Part shown: positions 34,272 through 44,800 of the stretch, one piece after another
Layout: each line of letters starts with the position of its first letter
Position numbering within the stretch: the stretch's first letter is position 1
Source: CAWANP01 sp963783445
GTDB lineage: Bacteria > Chloroflexota > Anaerolineae > JAAYZQ01
Direction: 5' to 3'
NCBI GenBank assembly: GCA_963783445.1
Contig: CAWANP010000002.1
Span: forward strand, 620,001 to 684,000
Length of the DNA: 64,000 nt
Notes under the pieces: model-generated
The model's input: the letters and a program-made list of their open reading frames with translations, nothing else
Databases searched by the model: none
Told to the model about the DNA's origin: nothing
Position numbers and translations under genes: made by a program

Positions 34272-36787
34272 ATGAGCATGAAAGTACCGTTAAGTTGGCT
34301 AAAGGACTATGTGGATATCACCGTTCCCCTGGATGACCTGGCTGAGCGTTTGACCCTCGCCGGGCTGGAAGTGGCTGCCATCGAGCATATCGGTGACTGG
34401 TGGGATCGGGAGAAGATTGTGGTGGGTGAGGTGCTGGAGGTTCGGCCCCATCCCGATGCTGACCGGCTGGTGCTTGTCGATGTTGCCTTCGGCGGGGGCG
34501 AGGTCGAGCAGTGCGTGACAGGTGCGCCCAACCTCTTTTCCTACAGAGGTACTGGACGGGTGAGCCTCAAAGTGGCCTACGCCATGGAGGGTGCCGAACT
34601 CTACGATGGGCACAAGGATGGTTTCGTCATAACCCGCCTGAAACGGACCAGGATCCGGGGTGTCCCTTCGAAGTCCATGGTTTGTTCCGAAAAAGAGTTG
34701 GGTATCTCGGAGGAGCACGAGGGCATCATGTTCCTGCCGGACGATGCACCGGTGGGGGCGCCGCTGGCTGATTATCTGGGTGACGTTGTCCTGGACCTGG
34801 ACCTGACACCCAACCTGGCCCGGCTGCTTCAACATCATCGGGGTGGCCCGCGACGTCGCCGCGTTGACAGGCGCTGAACTGCGCTATCCTGACACCGGCT
34901 GGCAAGCCGATGGCCCGCCGGCCGTCGATGAGGCCCGTGTCGAGATTGAGGATCCAGATCTTTGCGCGCGCTACATCGCCACCATCATCCGTGATGTAGA
35001 GATCGGCCCCTCGCCCCAGTGGATGCAGGACCGGGTACGCAAGGCGGGGATGCGGCCTATCAACAACATCGTTGATATCACCAACTATGTCATGCTGGAA
35101 TGGGGCCAGCCGCTCCACGCCTTTGACTATGATAAGCTTGCTGCCCGAGCAGGCGGTGGTGAACCGACCATCATTGTCCGGCGTGCAAGGCCGGGTGAAA
35201 CGATGATGACCCTCGATGGGGTGGAGAGAACGTTCAACAAGGACACGCTGCTGATCTGTGATACGGCTGGACCGGTGGCTGTGGCGGGTGTTATGGGTGG
35301 CTTGGAGACAGAGATCGATGATGACACCCGCAACATCCTCCTGGAAGCGGCAAACTTTGACTTTATCAGCATCCGGCGTACTATGCAGGCGCTGCGGCTG
35401 CCCAGCGAGGCCAGCTTGCGGTTCGGCAAGGGGATTCACCCGGCGCTGGCAGAGCCAGCTGGCCGGCGGGCCAGTGAGTTCATGCGTGTTCTTGCTGGTG
35501 GGACCATTGCCCAGGGCATCATCGACGCCTATCCGGCACCACCGGAGCCGGTGGTCATCGATCTGACCACGGCAGAGGTTGGGCGCAGCCTGGGCGTCAC
35601 CTTCAGCGTCGAGGAGATCGCGACCATTTTGCGAGTCGTTAGAGTTCCGGTGCGAAGCTGCCGGCGGCGAGTGCCTGCGTGTCACGGTGCCCGATCATCG
35701 ACTGGACTGTACCTATCCGGCCGATCTCATTGAGGAGGTAGCGCGGATCTACGGCTACGATCGCATCCCAGTGACCGAATTGGCTGATCGGCTTCCACCG
35801 CAGCGGGCCAATCGCAACCTGGATATGGAGGAGGAGACTCGGAATGTGCTCGTGGGCTGCGGGTTGCAGGAGATAGTCACTTATTCTCTCAGCAGCCTGA
35901 TGCAGGAGGCGGCCCTCGACCCGGCCATTGCTGTTGACCAACTCCAACCCGAGACCTACGTTGTCATCGCCAACCCCATCTCCCAAGAGCGCTCGGTGAT
36001 GCGTCGTAGCCTTCTGCCTACGGCTCTGGAGACGGCGGCCGCCAACCTGCGCTACCGGGAAGGCGTAGAAATCTTTGAAGTGGGAAAGGTCTTTTTGCAG
36101 GAGCCTGGCGAGGAGTTGCCTGGCGAACCAACCCGTCTGTCCATCGTGATGGCTGGCCTCCGTGGCGGGCGTCATTGGCTAGCGGGCGGGGATCCTGGCG
36201 ATGCGGCCCATGAATCGCGGCAGAGTTTCGACTTCTTTGACCTGAAGGGCATCGTGGAGACCCTGCTGGAACGGTTGCACCTGACGGGGGCGGTCTATGA
36301 AGCGGTGGAGCATCCGACTTTCCAGCCTGGCCGTACGGCTTGCTTGGTTGTCGGTGATGTCGAGATCGGGGTTTTGGGAGAGCTGCATCCTGCTGTGCGC
36401 GATGCCTTTGGCTTGCCGGACTTGCGCGTGGCCGCTGCCGAGCTGGACCTGGATGCGCTTTTGGCCCATGCGCCCACTACTTGGCTGGTGGAGCCGATTT
36501 CGACCTATCCAGCTGTGCTGCAAGATCTAGCTGTTGTGGTGGATGATGCGGTTCCGGCTGCAGAGGTTCAGGATCTCATTACCAGGACCGGAGGTTTCCT
36601 ACTGAAGGGAGTGCGGCTGTTTGACGTTTATCGTGGGGATCCTGTGCCAGCAGGAAGAAAGAGCATGGCCTATGCGCTCACATTCCAGGCACCCGACAAG
36701 ACGCTACGCGATGCGGTCGTGGCCAAACAGGTGAAGCGTATCGCCGGCCGGCTGAGGAGGGAGTTGGGGGCTGAGCTGCGGGGATAG
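34272..36787 (+). CDS. pheT: Phenylalanyl-tRNA synthetase beta subunit, two apparent frameshifts
   Basis: The three collinear frames 34272-34826, 34827-35639 and 35640-36787 together give a full PheT of about 838 residues: tRNA-binding EMAP-like domain ('VVGEVLEVRPHPDADRL'), B3/B4 core with 'INNIVDITNYVMLEWGQPLHAFDYDKL', B5 domain and C-terminal ferredoxin-like anticodon domain. Removing one base near 34826 restores 'TPNLARCFNIIGVARDVAAL'; removing one near 35639 restores 'ATILRVLEFRCEAAGGECLRV'. Both are single extra bases. Since pheT is essential, sequence error is likelier than a pseudogene. It begins 40 bases after pheS. Confidence 0.88.
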
Positions 36788-36818
36788 GGGTTCTTGGGCC
36801 CGCACTGACTTTTAACAG

Positions 36819-36853
36819 GCGCCCACGATGCGCGCGGTCGTGGGTGCTTGTTA
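36819..36853 (+). terminator. Terminator after pheT
   Basis: GCGCCCACGA (36819-36828) pairs with TCGTGGGTGC (36838-36847), followed by TTGTTA. The region 36854-37096 shows nothing convincing. Confidence 0.65.
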
Positions 36854-37097
36854 TATGCTACAGATCCCCGGCCCTACCCAGAAACTCGAGTGACAGGGCG
36901 CATATCTCCCTACTGAAATGGACGGCGCGGTATGGGCGAAACCAGCAAGTTGCCCGCCGGAAACGACGTGCCTTGTGTGCCTGCGCTGGACGCTGTGACT
37001 GCCTCGACCTGAAAGAGAACCTCAAGACCACATGTAGGCCCGGTGAGGCCATCGTTCTGGTCTTGAAGGCGGCCAACGCGGACCGGATCGTCGTACT

Positions 37098-37125
37098 TTG
37101 CATACCGGACCATCAGTGGTATAAT
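37098..37125 (+). promoter_or_regulatory. Extended -10 promoter for the ATPase-propeller gene
   Basis: TATAAT at 37120-37125 preceded by TGG (extended -10), with TTGCAT at 37098-37103 as a weak -35, spacer 16. About 65 bases of leader. Confidence 0.6.
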
Positions 37126-37196
37126 TGAATGTGCATGATCTCGTATAGAGGCGTTGACGACAGCCTCTTAGATTGGCGCAAGCGGACAGGCGACTT

Positions 37197-39614
37197 ATGC
37201 CAGACATCATCAACCCCTACATACCGGGCCAGCCCGTGGATGATCCAGATCTCTTTTTCGGGCGTCGGGACCTGTTCATATGGATCCGGGAACACCTGAT
37301 CAAAGGGCGCCGTGTCTTTGGTATTTCGGGTGCTCATCGCATCGGAAAGACGTCGTTCATCCAGCAGGTTCCAACCCACTTGCCGGATGAGTTTCTGACG
37401 GTGGGGGTCAGGTTTTCTGAAGAGAAAGCTTCCCGGCTGGACTGGCTGTTGTGGCAAGTGGCGGATGCCATCGCCACCCAGGTGGGCGGGAAGCTGGCGG
37501 CGGAGTGCCTTCCGCCTGACTGGGCGGATTTTGAGGGACAGCCGGACCGGCTGCTGGTTCACTACTGGCCGCAGGTGCGCGTAGCGCTAGGCGACCGGTG
37601 CCTGGTGCTCATGATTGACGACTTGGACTTCCTGGCCCGGGCAGAGGCCAACCTCCTGGACCCATTTCTCTCCGTGGTGACAAGCTGGCGCGAGCAGGAC
37701 CAGGAGTTGGCGCTGGTCGTGACTACCGCCACAACCTGGCAGGAGACGCTGTCGCGCAAGCACCCCCGGTTGTTTGGGGGTTCTCTCACCTCCGTTTTGG
37801 GTACATTGTCCAGCGAGGACGCATCCCGTCTGATCACGTGGCCGGTGGATGGCGTCCTCACCTACGACTATGGCGTTCCGAGACGGATGGTCGAGATCAC
37901 CTCTGGCCAGCCGTACTACTTGCAGCTGCTCTGTTTCGAGGTGTTCAATCGCTGTGCCACAGCCGGGTGGGTCAACCAGCGGGATCTGGATTTCGTAGTC
38001 GAAGAGCTTGTTAGCCGGGATATTCCCGAGTTTCGCCAGGTCTGGGACGAGTCCTCCCCGCAGGAGCAGGCTGTCCTGGCTGCCCTGGTTTCTCTCCGTG
38101 GGGCGCGGGGCATCGCTACCGAGCAGGAGGTCGGCAAGGCTCTGTCCAAGCTTGGGACACGCGTAGATTCCGCCCAGATCAGGCTCGCAATGGAGAGTCT
38201 GGCGGCTCGGGGCATCTTGGAACGTCTTGGCGCCTTGAGCTACCGCTTCCGCGTGGCACTGCTTCGCGACTGGTTGGGCGAGCGGATCGATCTTCAGGAA
38301 GTCGTGCGCGACACGCGCTGGCGCGCATCACAGCGCGATCAATCTCTGGGTGATCGGTCTGTGCAGATGCTGCACGTCGGAAGGGAACAGAAGAAGGGGC
38401 CAGTCGCGCCCAGCCAGGAAACCAAGAGCGTTGCGGTCAAGGCATCCCTCGATGCCGCCAAAGACGAAGGTCAGGATCCTGTCAAGAGTCGCCGCTGGCT
38501 ATGGCTCGCTTTGGGCGCGGCTCTGATTCTATTTCTGGTATTGGTGGTCCTGGGCCGTATGCTCTTTTCCCCAGTACCTGAAGAGCCACCGTCCGCGGCG
38601 GTCTCTCTTGTCTCGCCGACGGCGCGTTCGGCGGTGCCTATGGCAACCCGGACCCCAGTGCCAGAGGTGGAGGCCGGGTTACCCAGCACTGTAGCGCCAA
38701 CCGATGCGCCGACGTTTGAACCGACACTGACACCCGCGCCAACCCAGCCACCGGCGCCTACACTGCCGCCAACGCCTACACCGCCACTGGTCGTCGCCCG
38801 GTCTGTGCCATCCATCGCTTACCAGTCGCGGAGGCCACAGGATGAGCGTTGGTTCGTCTATGTCATGGATAGTAATGGGGGCAATCGAAGCCTGGTCGGT
38901 GAAGGGCAGGACAGTTTTTTGTCCGCGCCATCCTGGTCGCCTGATGGCTCTCGGTTTGCCGTGGTTTCCGATAGCGATGGTGCATCGGACATCTGGGTGA
39001 TAGGCATTGATGGCAGTGATCCTGTCAACCTGACGCAGCATGAAGCCAAGGACCACTCGCCAGCATGGTCGCCTGATGGAGAATGGATCGCTTTTGCGTC
39101 GGTTCGGGATTCGCCCTACTGGGAACTGTACGTGATGCGGGCCGATGGATCTGATCTGCGAAGGCTAACCTGGTGGGAGGATGCTTCGGATCTATGGCCA
39201 ACTTGGTCTCCTGATGGAACCCGTCTGGCTTTTGCCTCCAAACGGGATGGCAATTGGGAGATCTATAGCATGGACCGCGACGGCTCCAATCTGATACGGC
39301 TGACCAGCCATCCCGACGATGATACGAATCCCGCTTGGTCTCCGGATGGCAGCCGCATTGCATTCGAGAGTACCCGGGAAGGGTACGCCGAGATCTATGT
39401 CGTGCCGGTCGGTGGTGGAGCGCCGGTCAATGTGAGTCAGCTATCCTGGGCCACCGACCTGGGTCCATCCTGGTCTCCCGATGGTGGGCGCATGGTCTTC
39501 TACTCGGATCGCGATGGGGGATGGGACATCTATGTCATGGCTTCCGATGGCTCTGACGTAGTCAAGCTCACTGGCGATATGGGCAATGATCAGGTTCCTG
39601 CCTGGCGGCCCTGA
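37197..39614 (+). CDS. Transmembrane P-loop ATPase with extracellular TolB-like beta-propeller
   Basis: An 805-residue three-part protein. The N-terminal part is a STAND/AAA-type ATPase: 'NPYIPGQPVDDPDLFFGR', Walker A GAHRIGKT (about 45-52), Walker B 'CLVLMIDDLDF', and a helical winged tail. One membrane helix lies at about 432-456, then a Thr/Pro-rich linker, then six repeats with the WSPDG motif ('APSWSPDGSRFAV', 'SPAWSPDGEWIAF'...), a TolB/WD40-like propeller predicted outside. The layout suggests an envelope sensor or signal-coupled ATPase; the ligand is unknown. The frame is open from TTG 37173, but ATG 37197 is preferred. It has its own promoter. Confidence 0.85.
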   Translation: MPDIINPYIPGQPVDDPDLFFGRRDLFIWIREHLIKGRRVFGISGAHRIGKTSFIQQVPTHLPDEFLTVGVRFSEEKASRLDWLLWQVADAIATQVGGKLAAECLPPDWADFEGQPDRLLVHYWPQVRVALGDRCLVLMIDDLDFLARAEANLLDPFLSVVTSWREQDQELALVVTTATTWQETLSRKHPRLFGGSLTSVLGTLSSEDASRLITWPVDGVLTYDYGVPRRMVEITSGQPYYLQLLCFEVFNRCATAGWVNQRDLDFVVEELVSRDIPEFRQVWDESSPQEQAVLAALVSLRGARGIATEQEVGKALSKLGTRVDSAQIRLAMESLAARGILERLGALSYRFRVALLRDWLGERIDLQEVVRDTRWRASQRDQSLGDRSVQMLHVGREQKKGPVAPSQETKSVAVKASLDAAKDEGQDPVKSRRWLWLALGAALILFLVLVVLGRMLFSPVPEEPPSAAVSLVSPTARSAVPMATRTPVPEVEAGLPSTVAPTDAPTFEPTLTPAPTQPPAPTLPPTPTPPLVVARSVPSIAYQSRRPQDERWFVYVMDSNGGNRSLVGEGQDSFLSAPSWSPDGSRFAVVSDSDGASDIWVIGIDGSDPVNLTQHEAKDHSPAWSPDGEWIAFASVRDSPYWELYVMRADGSDLRRLTWWEDASDLWPTWSPDGTRLAFASKRDGNWEIYSMDRDGSNLIRLTSHPDDDTNPAWSPDGSRIAFESTREGYAEIYVVPVGGGAPVNVSQLSWATDLGPSWSPDGGRMVFYSDRDGGWDIYVMASDGSDVVKLTGDMGNDQVPAWRP

Positions 39615-39689
39615 GAATGACAAAGACCGCCGGGGAACTCACCAATGGCAGGTGATTGGCTTCATGGGTGATTCGTCCTTCGTCGCCCT

Positions 39690-40670
39690 TCAGGGGGCAA
39701 GATCCCTGGTAGTGTCCTGGCACCATCCGTTTTCCAGCCCAGCAGCCTGAAAGGCATCCAGAGCGGATTCGTACTCTTCTGCAGTGATCTTGCGGCCAAG
39801 GACGGGATCCCCAACAGCGCGGTGAGCAGGAAAGTACTGGTCCATGAGACTGATATGGACGCCGGGTGAGAGACTGTCTGCGATCCAGCGAAGCACATCA
39901 TCTGTGCCTGCTTGGCCAGAGGGCAGGACCAGATGACGGATGATCATCCCTCGTTGGGCTATCCCCTTCTCATCCAATACCAACTCTACCCCCACCTGGC
40001 GATATATCTCTTGCAGTGCTGCATGGTTGTATTCAACATAATCTTCGAGGCCGGAATGTTTCTTGGCTACTTGGCTGGTAGCGTATTTGGCATCGGGTAG
40101 CCAGATGTCGATGATATTCTCCAGTAGACGCAAGACCTCGACGCGTTCATAACCGCTCGTGTTATAGACCAAGGGCAGTCGCAATCCGCCCTCGATGGCC
40201 GCCGGCAGGGCGGCCATTATCTGAGGCAAAAAGTGGGTGGGCGTCACAAAGTTGATGTTGTGGGCCCCTTTGCGCTGCAGTTCCAGCATGATCTCTGCCA
40301 ACCGCTCAATGCTCACAATATCGCCGTAGCCGAGCTGGCTAATGGGGTAGTTCTGGCAGAACTGGCATCGCCCAGTGCATCCAGAGAAGAAAATGGTACC
40401 TGAACCGCGCGTACCGCTGATAGGTGGTTCTTCCCATGCGTGTAGACTCCAGCTTGAGAGCCTAGGCTGGTCGCTCATGCGGCATACCCCCCGTCCCCCT
40501 GCCAGGCGGTCCGTGCCACAGAGGTGAGGGCAGAGCTGGCATGGAGCCAGAAAGCTCCAGGCTGTCTCAATGCGGTGGTCTAGCTCTCCACTTTGATAGA
40601 GCGCCAGATATCCAGGTTCAATCACCACTTGACCAGAAGCCTCCATCCACCGTCTGAACTTGTAGGCCAC
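39690..40670 (-). CDS. Radical SAM protein, pyruvate-formate-lyase-activating-enzyme-like
   Basis: A 326-residue radical SAM enzyme with 'FFSGCTGRCQFCQNYPIS' (CxxxCxxC for the 4Fe-4S cluster), a preceding CxxC..C cluster ('CQLCPHLCG'), and 'GAHNINFVTPTHFLPQI'. It is of the PflA/AmmeMemoRadiSam-like clade whose substrate is mostly unknown. The frame is open to 40814, but a perfect promoter (-35 40747-40742, -10 40724-40719) lies inside that stretch, and AGGAG is followed at good spacing by GTG at 40670, so I use 40670. It converges on the propeller gene. Confidence 0.87.
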   Translation of the reverse strand: MAYKFRRWMEASGQVVIEPGYLALYQSGELDHRIETAWSFLAPCQLCPHLCGTDRLAGGRGVCRMSDQPRLSSWSLHAWEEPPISGTRGSGTIFFSGCTGRCQFCQNYPISQLGYGDIVSIERLAEIMLELQRKGAHNINFVTPTHFLPQIMAALPAAIEGGLRLPLVYNTSGYERVEVLRLLENIIDIWLPDAKYATSQVAKKHSGLEDYVEYNHAALQEIYRQVGVELVLDEKGIAQRGMIIRHLVLPSGQAGTDDVLRWIADSLSPGVHISLMDQYFPAHRAVGDPVLGRKITAEEYESALDAFQAAGLENGWCQDTTRDLAP

Positions 40671-40718
40671 AGGCTCCGTCTCCTGATGGCCCTGCGCTTG
40701 GGTAGAACGTGCAAAGCC

Positions 40719-40747
40719 ATTATAGAGATGACGGTCGAAGGTGTCAA
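40719..40747 (-). promoter_or_regulatory. Consensus promoter for the radical SAM gene
   Basis: Minus strand TTGACA (40747-40742), 17-base spacer, TATAAT (40724-40719). It fixes the true start downstream of the longest open frame. Confidence 0.8.
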
Positions 40748-40955
40748 CTGAACCTGATACACCCATCCAATCCGCTGAGCTTGCACAATCGTAGCCATGG
40801 CTTGTTCTTCTCATATTGAGGACGGTTCACCCAGGGCAACACTCCGATGGTCGTAACTGGTCAGGGAGAGTGCCCCCCTGATGTGGGGGTTGGCAGTAAT
40901 AAACGGCGTGTCTCTGACCAAATGTACTTGGCAAAGCTTGGGGCAGATGTGTCAT

Positions 40956-40984
40956 TGACCGATGTCTCGAACTATGCTATCATG
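40956..40984 (+). promoter_or_regulatory. Promoter for the ECF sigma operon
   Basis: TTGACC (40956-40961), 17-base spacer, TATCAT (40979-40984) with TGC in front (extended -10). Leader about 150 bases. It looks like a housekeeping promoter rather than an ECF target (no AAC/CGTC-like pair seen). Confidence 0.65.
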
Positions 40985-41138
40985 TGGCGACCGTCTTTTG
41001 GCGCGAGCGATGGTTTGGGGTGCTTCCCGCGTGCTTTTGGGGCAGCTGGTTGGCACGAGGAGGGGAGGTATTTTCTCGTTGATAAGCGCCACTAGGGGAG
41101 ATTGAGCGCGGCGTAGCATGGAGCAAAAGTGAGGATGC

Positions 41139-41846
41139 TTGGTCCTGGAGCCGTATCCTTTCGGAGAGCTAACCGGTATACCAGTGAATGTCAATGACGC
41201 TCTGAGCGCGCCTGAGTTGTCGACATCTCAGGAACCGCATAACAAAGCGCGTCACTTTGAGCTAGCCAAGCGCAAAGATGGGCAGTCCTCGTCTGGAGTT
41301 CGTCAAGGGGAAGACCGCCTGGTCAACCAGGCTAGGCGGGGTGACAACCGGGCGTTCAGCGAGCTATATCGACGCCATGTTGACATGATCTATCGCTATA
41401 CCTATGCGAGGGTAAGGGATGCGACAGTAGCCGAGGACCTGACGGCTCAGGTCTTTCTCAAGGCATTTGAGGGCTTGCCGAACTATGAGCCCCGGGGTGT
41501 ACCGTTTTCAGCTTGGTTGTATCGCATAGCTCATGCGAGAACTGTTGATTACTGGCGCCAACAGCAACGCCGCCATGAAGTGGGATTGTTAGAAAGTTTG
41601 CCTGCAACGGATCCCCAGCCCGAGGATATCGTTGTCGCCAAATCAGAGTGGAAAGACGCCGTCGATTTGCTGGCTCAGTTGACAGACGATCAGCGTGATG
41701 TGATCATACTGCGGTTCATCGAGGAAATGAGTTTGGCAGAGGTAGCTGAAACACTCGACAAGACGGTCGGTGCGGTCAAAGCATTGCAACATCGTGCTTT
41801 GGCATCGCTGGCTCGCATACAGAGAACTCAGGTCTCTGTCCTGTGA
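41139..41846 (+). CDS. ECF-type RNA polymerase sigma factor
   Basis: A 235-residue sigma-70-family protein. Sigma-2 ('RAFSELYRRHVDMIYRYTYARVRDATVAEDLTAQVFLKAF') spans about 70-110 and sigma-4 ('LTDDQRDVIILRFIEEMSLAEVAETLDKTVGAVKALQHRAL') about 180-225; no sigma-3, hence group IV. The start is uncertain: TTG at 41139 sits 4 bases after GAGG, and about 55 N-terminal residues are non-conserved. Its stop overlaps the next gene's start by 4 bases, a typical sigma/anti-sigma arrangement. Confidence 0.88.
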   Translation: MVLEPYPFGELTGIPVNVNDALSAPELSTSQEPHNKARHFELAKRKDGQSSSGVRQGEDRLVNQARRGDNRAFSELYRRHVDMIYRYTYARVRDATVAEDLTAQVFLKAFEGLPNYEPRGVPFSAWLYRIAHARTVDYWRQQQRRHEVGLLESLPATDPQPEDIVVAKSEWKDAVDLLAQLTDDQRDVIILRFIEEMSLAEVAETLDKTVGAVKALQHRALASLARIQRTQVSVL

Positions 41847-44800
41847 CCGAGATGACTGAGGATTTTAACTCGGTCCTGGAACAATGTCTGGGCCAGATCG
41901 GTGCTGGCAAGGCAACGATCTGGAACTGCCTGGCTCGGTATCCAGAGCTGGCTGGTGAACTGGAACCCCTGCTGCTAGCGGCTGAACAGATGTGGGTAGT
42001 TCCCAAACCTGTCTTGTCTTCCGAGGCCAGGGCAAGGATCGATGTACAGGTATTCAGTGCAGTCAGTACCAGTGAGCAACATCAGCCTGCCGTAGGACAG
42101 CCACCAAGTACTGGCCGCAGGAGAGGCTGGACTTCTGTCTGGCGTTGGGCTGCCACGGGACTGGCTTTCCTCGCTGTCTTTTTCCTATCATTTACTTTGG
42201 TCGCAGATGCCGTAGGCAGGACCCTGCCAGGTTCTCCTCTTCACCCTGTCAAACTGGCCGCAGAGAATACCCGTCTGTGGCTGGCTCCCACCCAGCATAA
42301 GCCGAAACTGCAACTTGAGTTTGCTCGGCGTCGCTTGGAGGAGGTTACGGCGCTCATTGAGCTTGGGGACGTGGATGCCTCGATCGTGAGTGCCATGACG
42401 GAGGAGACGGAGGCTGCCCTCATAGGTCTTGCGGCACTGCCTCCGGATGCGGCAGTGCCGCTCATGGATGACATGGTGGCACTGATTTCCGACCAGGATC
42501 AGGCCTTGTCCAGCATGATTGATGGTTCGCAGGCCGGGTCGCAGGATCAAGTCGCAACAGCGCTGGAGGCGAATGCGGCACAAGCAGCTCGCTCACGCTC
42601 GTTGGTTAGCTCGTTGCCCATGCCACCTTCCATCGCGGTGCTTGCGGCAACGAGCCTGGATAGCGTACCTGAGCCAGAAGGAGAGGTGGAGTATACGGTT
42701 CAGGTGACCAATGATGGAGCGGAGAGAGTCACGGTTACCTCCCTGTTGAGCGATGTCCGCGGAGATCTTGGTGGTCAGGGTACTTGTTCTTTGCCCCCGG
42801 AAGGCATCTTGCTGAGCCCTGACGAATCGTATGCCTGTACCTTTGTCGCCGTCGTCGCGGGCAATGCCGATCAAGCCCAAACTGATACAGTGACAGCTGT
42901 GGTCGTGGACGACGAGGGCTTTGAGGCCAGGGTATCCACAAGCGCCACTGTGCTTGTCGGCGACGTGGTGCCTGTGATTGGGATCAGCAGGACCGCGAAC
43001 CCCGACAGCGTGCCAGAGCCCGGGGGCGTCGTTGAATTCAAGGTGCGGGTGACCAACGGTGGGCTTGAAACTGTGATCCTTGCTGGTCTCGAGGATAGCG
43101 AGCGTGGTGACCTGAATGGTAGGGGTACTTGTTCGCTGCCCCCGGGGGAAGTCACGATCAGCCCTGGCGGAGTCTACGAGTGTACCTTCAGCGCCAGGGT
43201 CTCTGGGAACGCCGGCACGAACAATGCCCATATCTTGACCGCCATTGCGGCCGATGATGAGGGCAACACAGTCCAGGCTTCGGCAAGCGCTATGGTGTCG
43301 ATCTCTGACGTTTTACCGGGAGTTGCCGTGAGCAAGACAGTTGTGCCCAGTAGTGTGCCAGAGCCTGGGGGCACGGCGCAGTGTACCGTGCGGGTGACCA
43401 ATGTGGGAGTCGAGGATGTGCTCCTTGATGCGCTGGTGGACGACGTTCATGGAGATTTGCATGGAAAGGGAACCTGCTCCCTGGCGCCGGACGAGGTGGT
43501 CATCTCTCCGGCAGAAACCTACGAGTGCTCATTTGATGCGAGGGTGACCGGCAATGCAGGGGAAAGCACTACTGCTGTGGTCACGGCTATTGTGTCCGAC
43601 GATGAGGGAAACAGAACTGGCGCTTCCGACAGTGCAAGTGTGACTATCGCCGATGTCCTACCAGAGATAGATGTTAGCAGAACGGCAGAACCAGCCCGGG
43701 TGCCTGAACCAGGGGGCAAGGTGGAGTTCACGGTACGTGTTGTCAATCGGGGACCTGAGCGCGTCGAACTGGAGTCACTGGTAGATGATGCACTTGGTGA
43801 TCTGAACGGGAAAGGGACCTGTTCTGTGCCGTCCGATGGGACGGTGGTTGATCCTGGTGGGTTCTACCTGTGTAGCTTTGTCTCCCAAGTATCTGGCAAT
43901 GCAGATGACACGTGGACTGATGTGGTGAGGGCCGTGGCTGCGGACGATGAGAGCAATCGGACGAGGGCGACGGGCAGCGTTACTGTGGCTGTCACCGATG
44001 TAGCACCCGCGATCAGCGTGCAAAAGACGGCGAATCCCAGTAGCGTGCCCGAGCCGGGAGACGCGGTGGAATTCACCGTGAATGTGACCAATGAAGGCGT
44101 GGAGGATGTCAATCTCCTTTCGCTCTTGGATGACATCTACGGTGACTTGCATGGGCTAGGCACCTGTTCCCTGCAGCCAGACGGGATGAGGGTGGGACCT
44201 GGTGATTCATATATTTGCAGTTTCACTGCGGTGGTCTCTGGCAACCCGGCGGAGAGCCAGACTGATACTGTCACAGCTGTCGCATCGGATGACGAGGGCA
44301 ACAGAGCAAGGGCAGATGCTAGTACGACGGTGACCATCAGAGACGTGCATCCGTCAATCGCTGTCAGCAAGATAGCAAGGCCAGATCATGTGCCCGAGTC
44401 AGGGGGTATGGTTGAGTTCACAGTGCTTGTCACCAACAATGGGGATGAGCAAGTCGTCGTGAATGTGCTGTTGGATGATGTTCATGGCGATTTGAATGGC
44501 CAGGGTACCTGTTCGGTGCCGCCAGGTGAGGTCATGCTTGCCCCGGGCACAACCTATGATTGTTCCTACCGCGTTGCTGTTTCTGGCAATGCCGGGGATG
44601 TAAGGATGAGTTCGGTGACCGCGGCGGTGTCTGATGATGAGGGTAATAGAGTTGAGGCAGTGGGCAGCACCGCAGTGACCGCTACCGACGTCCCGCCGCA
44701 GATTGACGTGAGCCTCTCAGCAAAACCGGATACGGTGCCTGAATCGGGGGAGGCCATCAGGCTCAAGGTGCGTATTACCAATGAGAGCTTTGAGGCGGTC

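Noticed and set aside
36844..37128. 94-codon frame between pheT and the ATPase-propeller gene
   Set aside because: It starts inside the terminator tail, has no ribosome site, and the composition is unlike neighbouring proteins.
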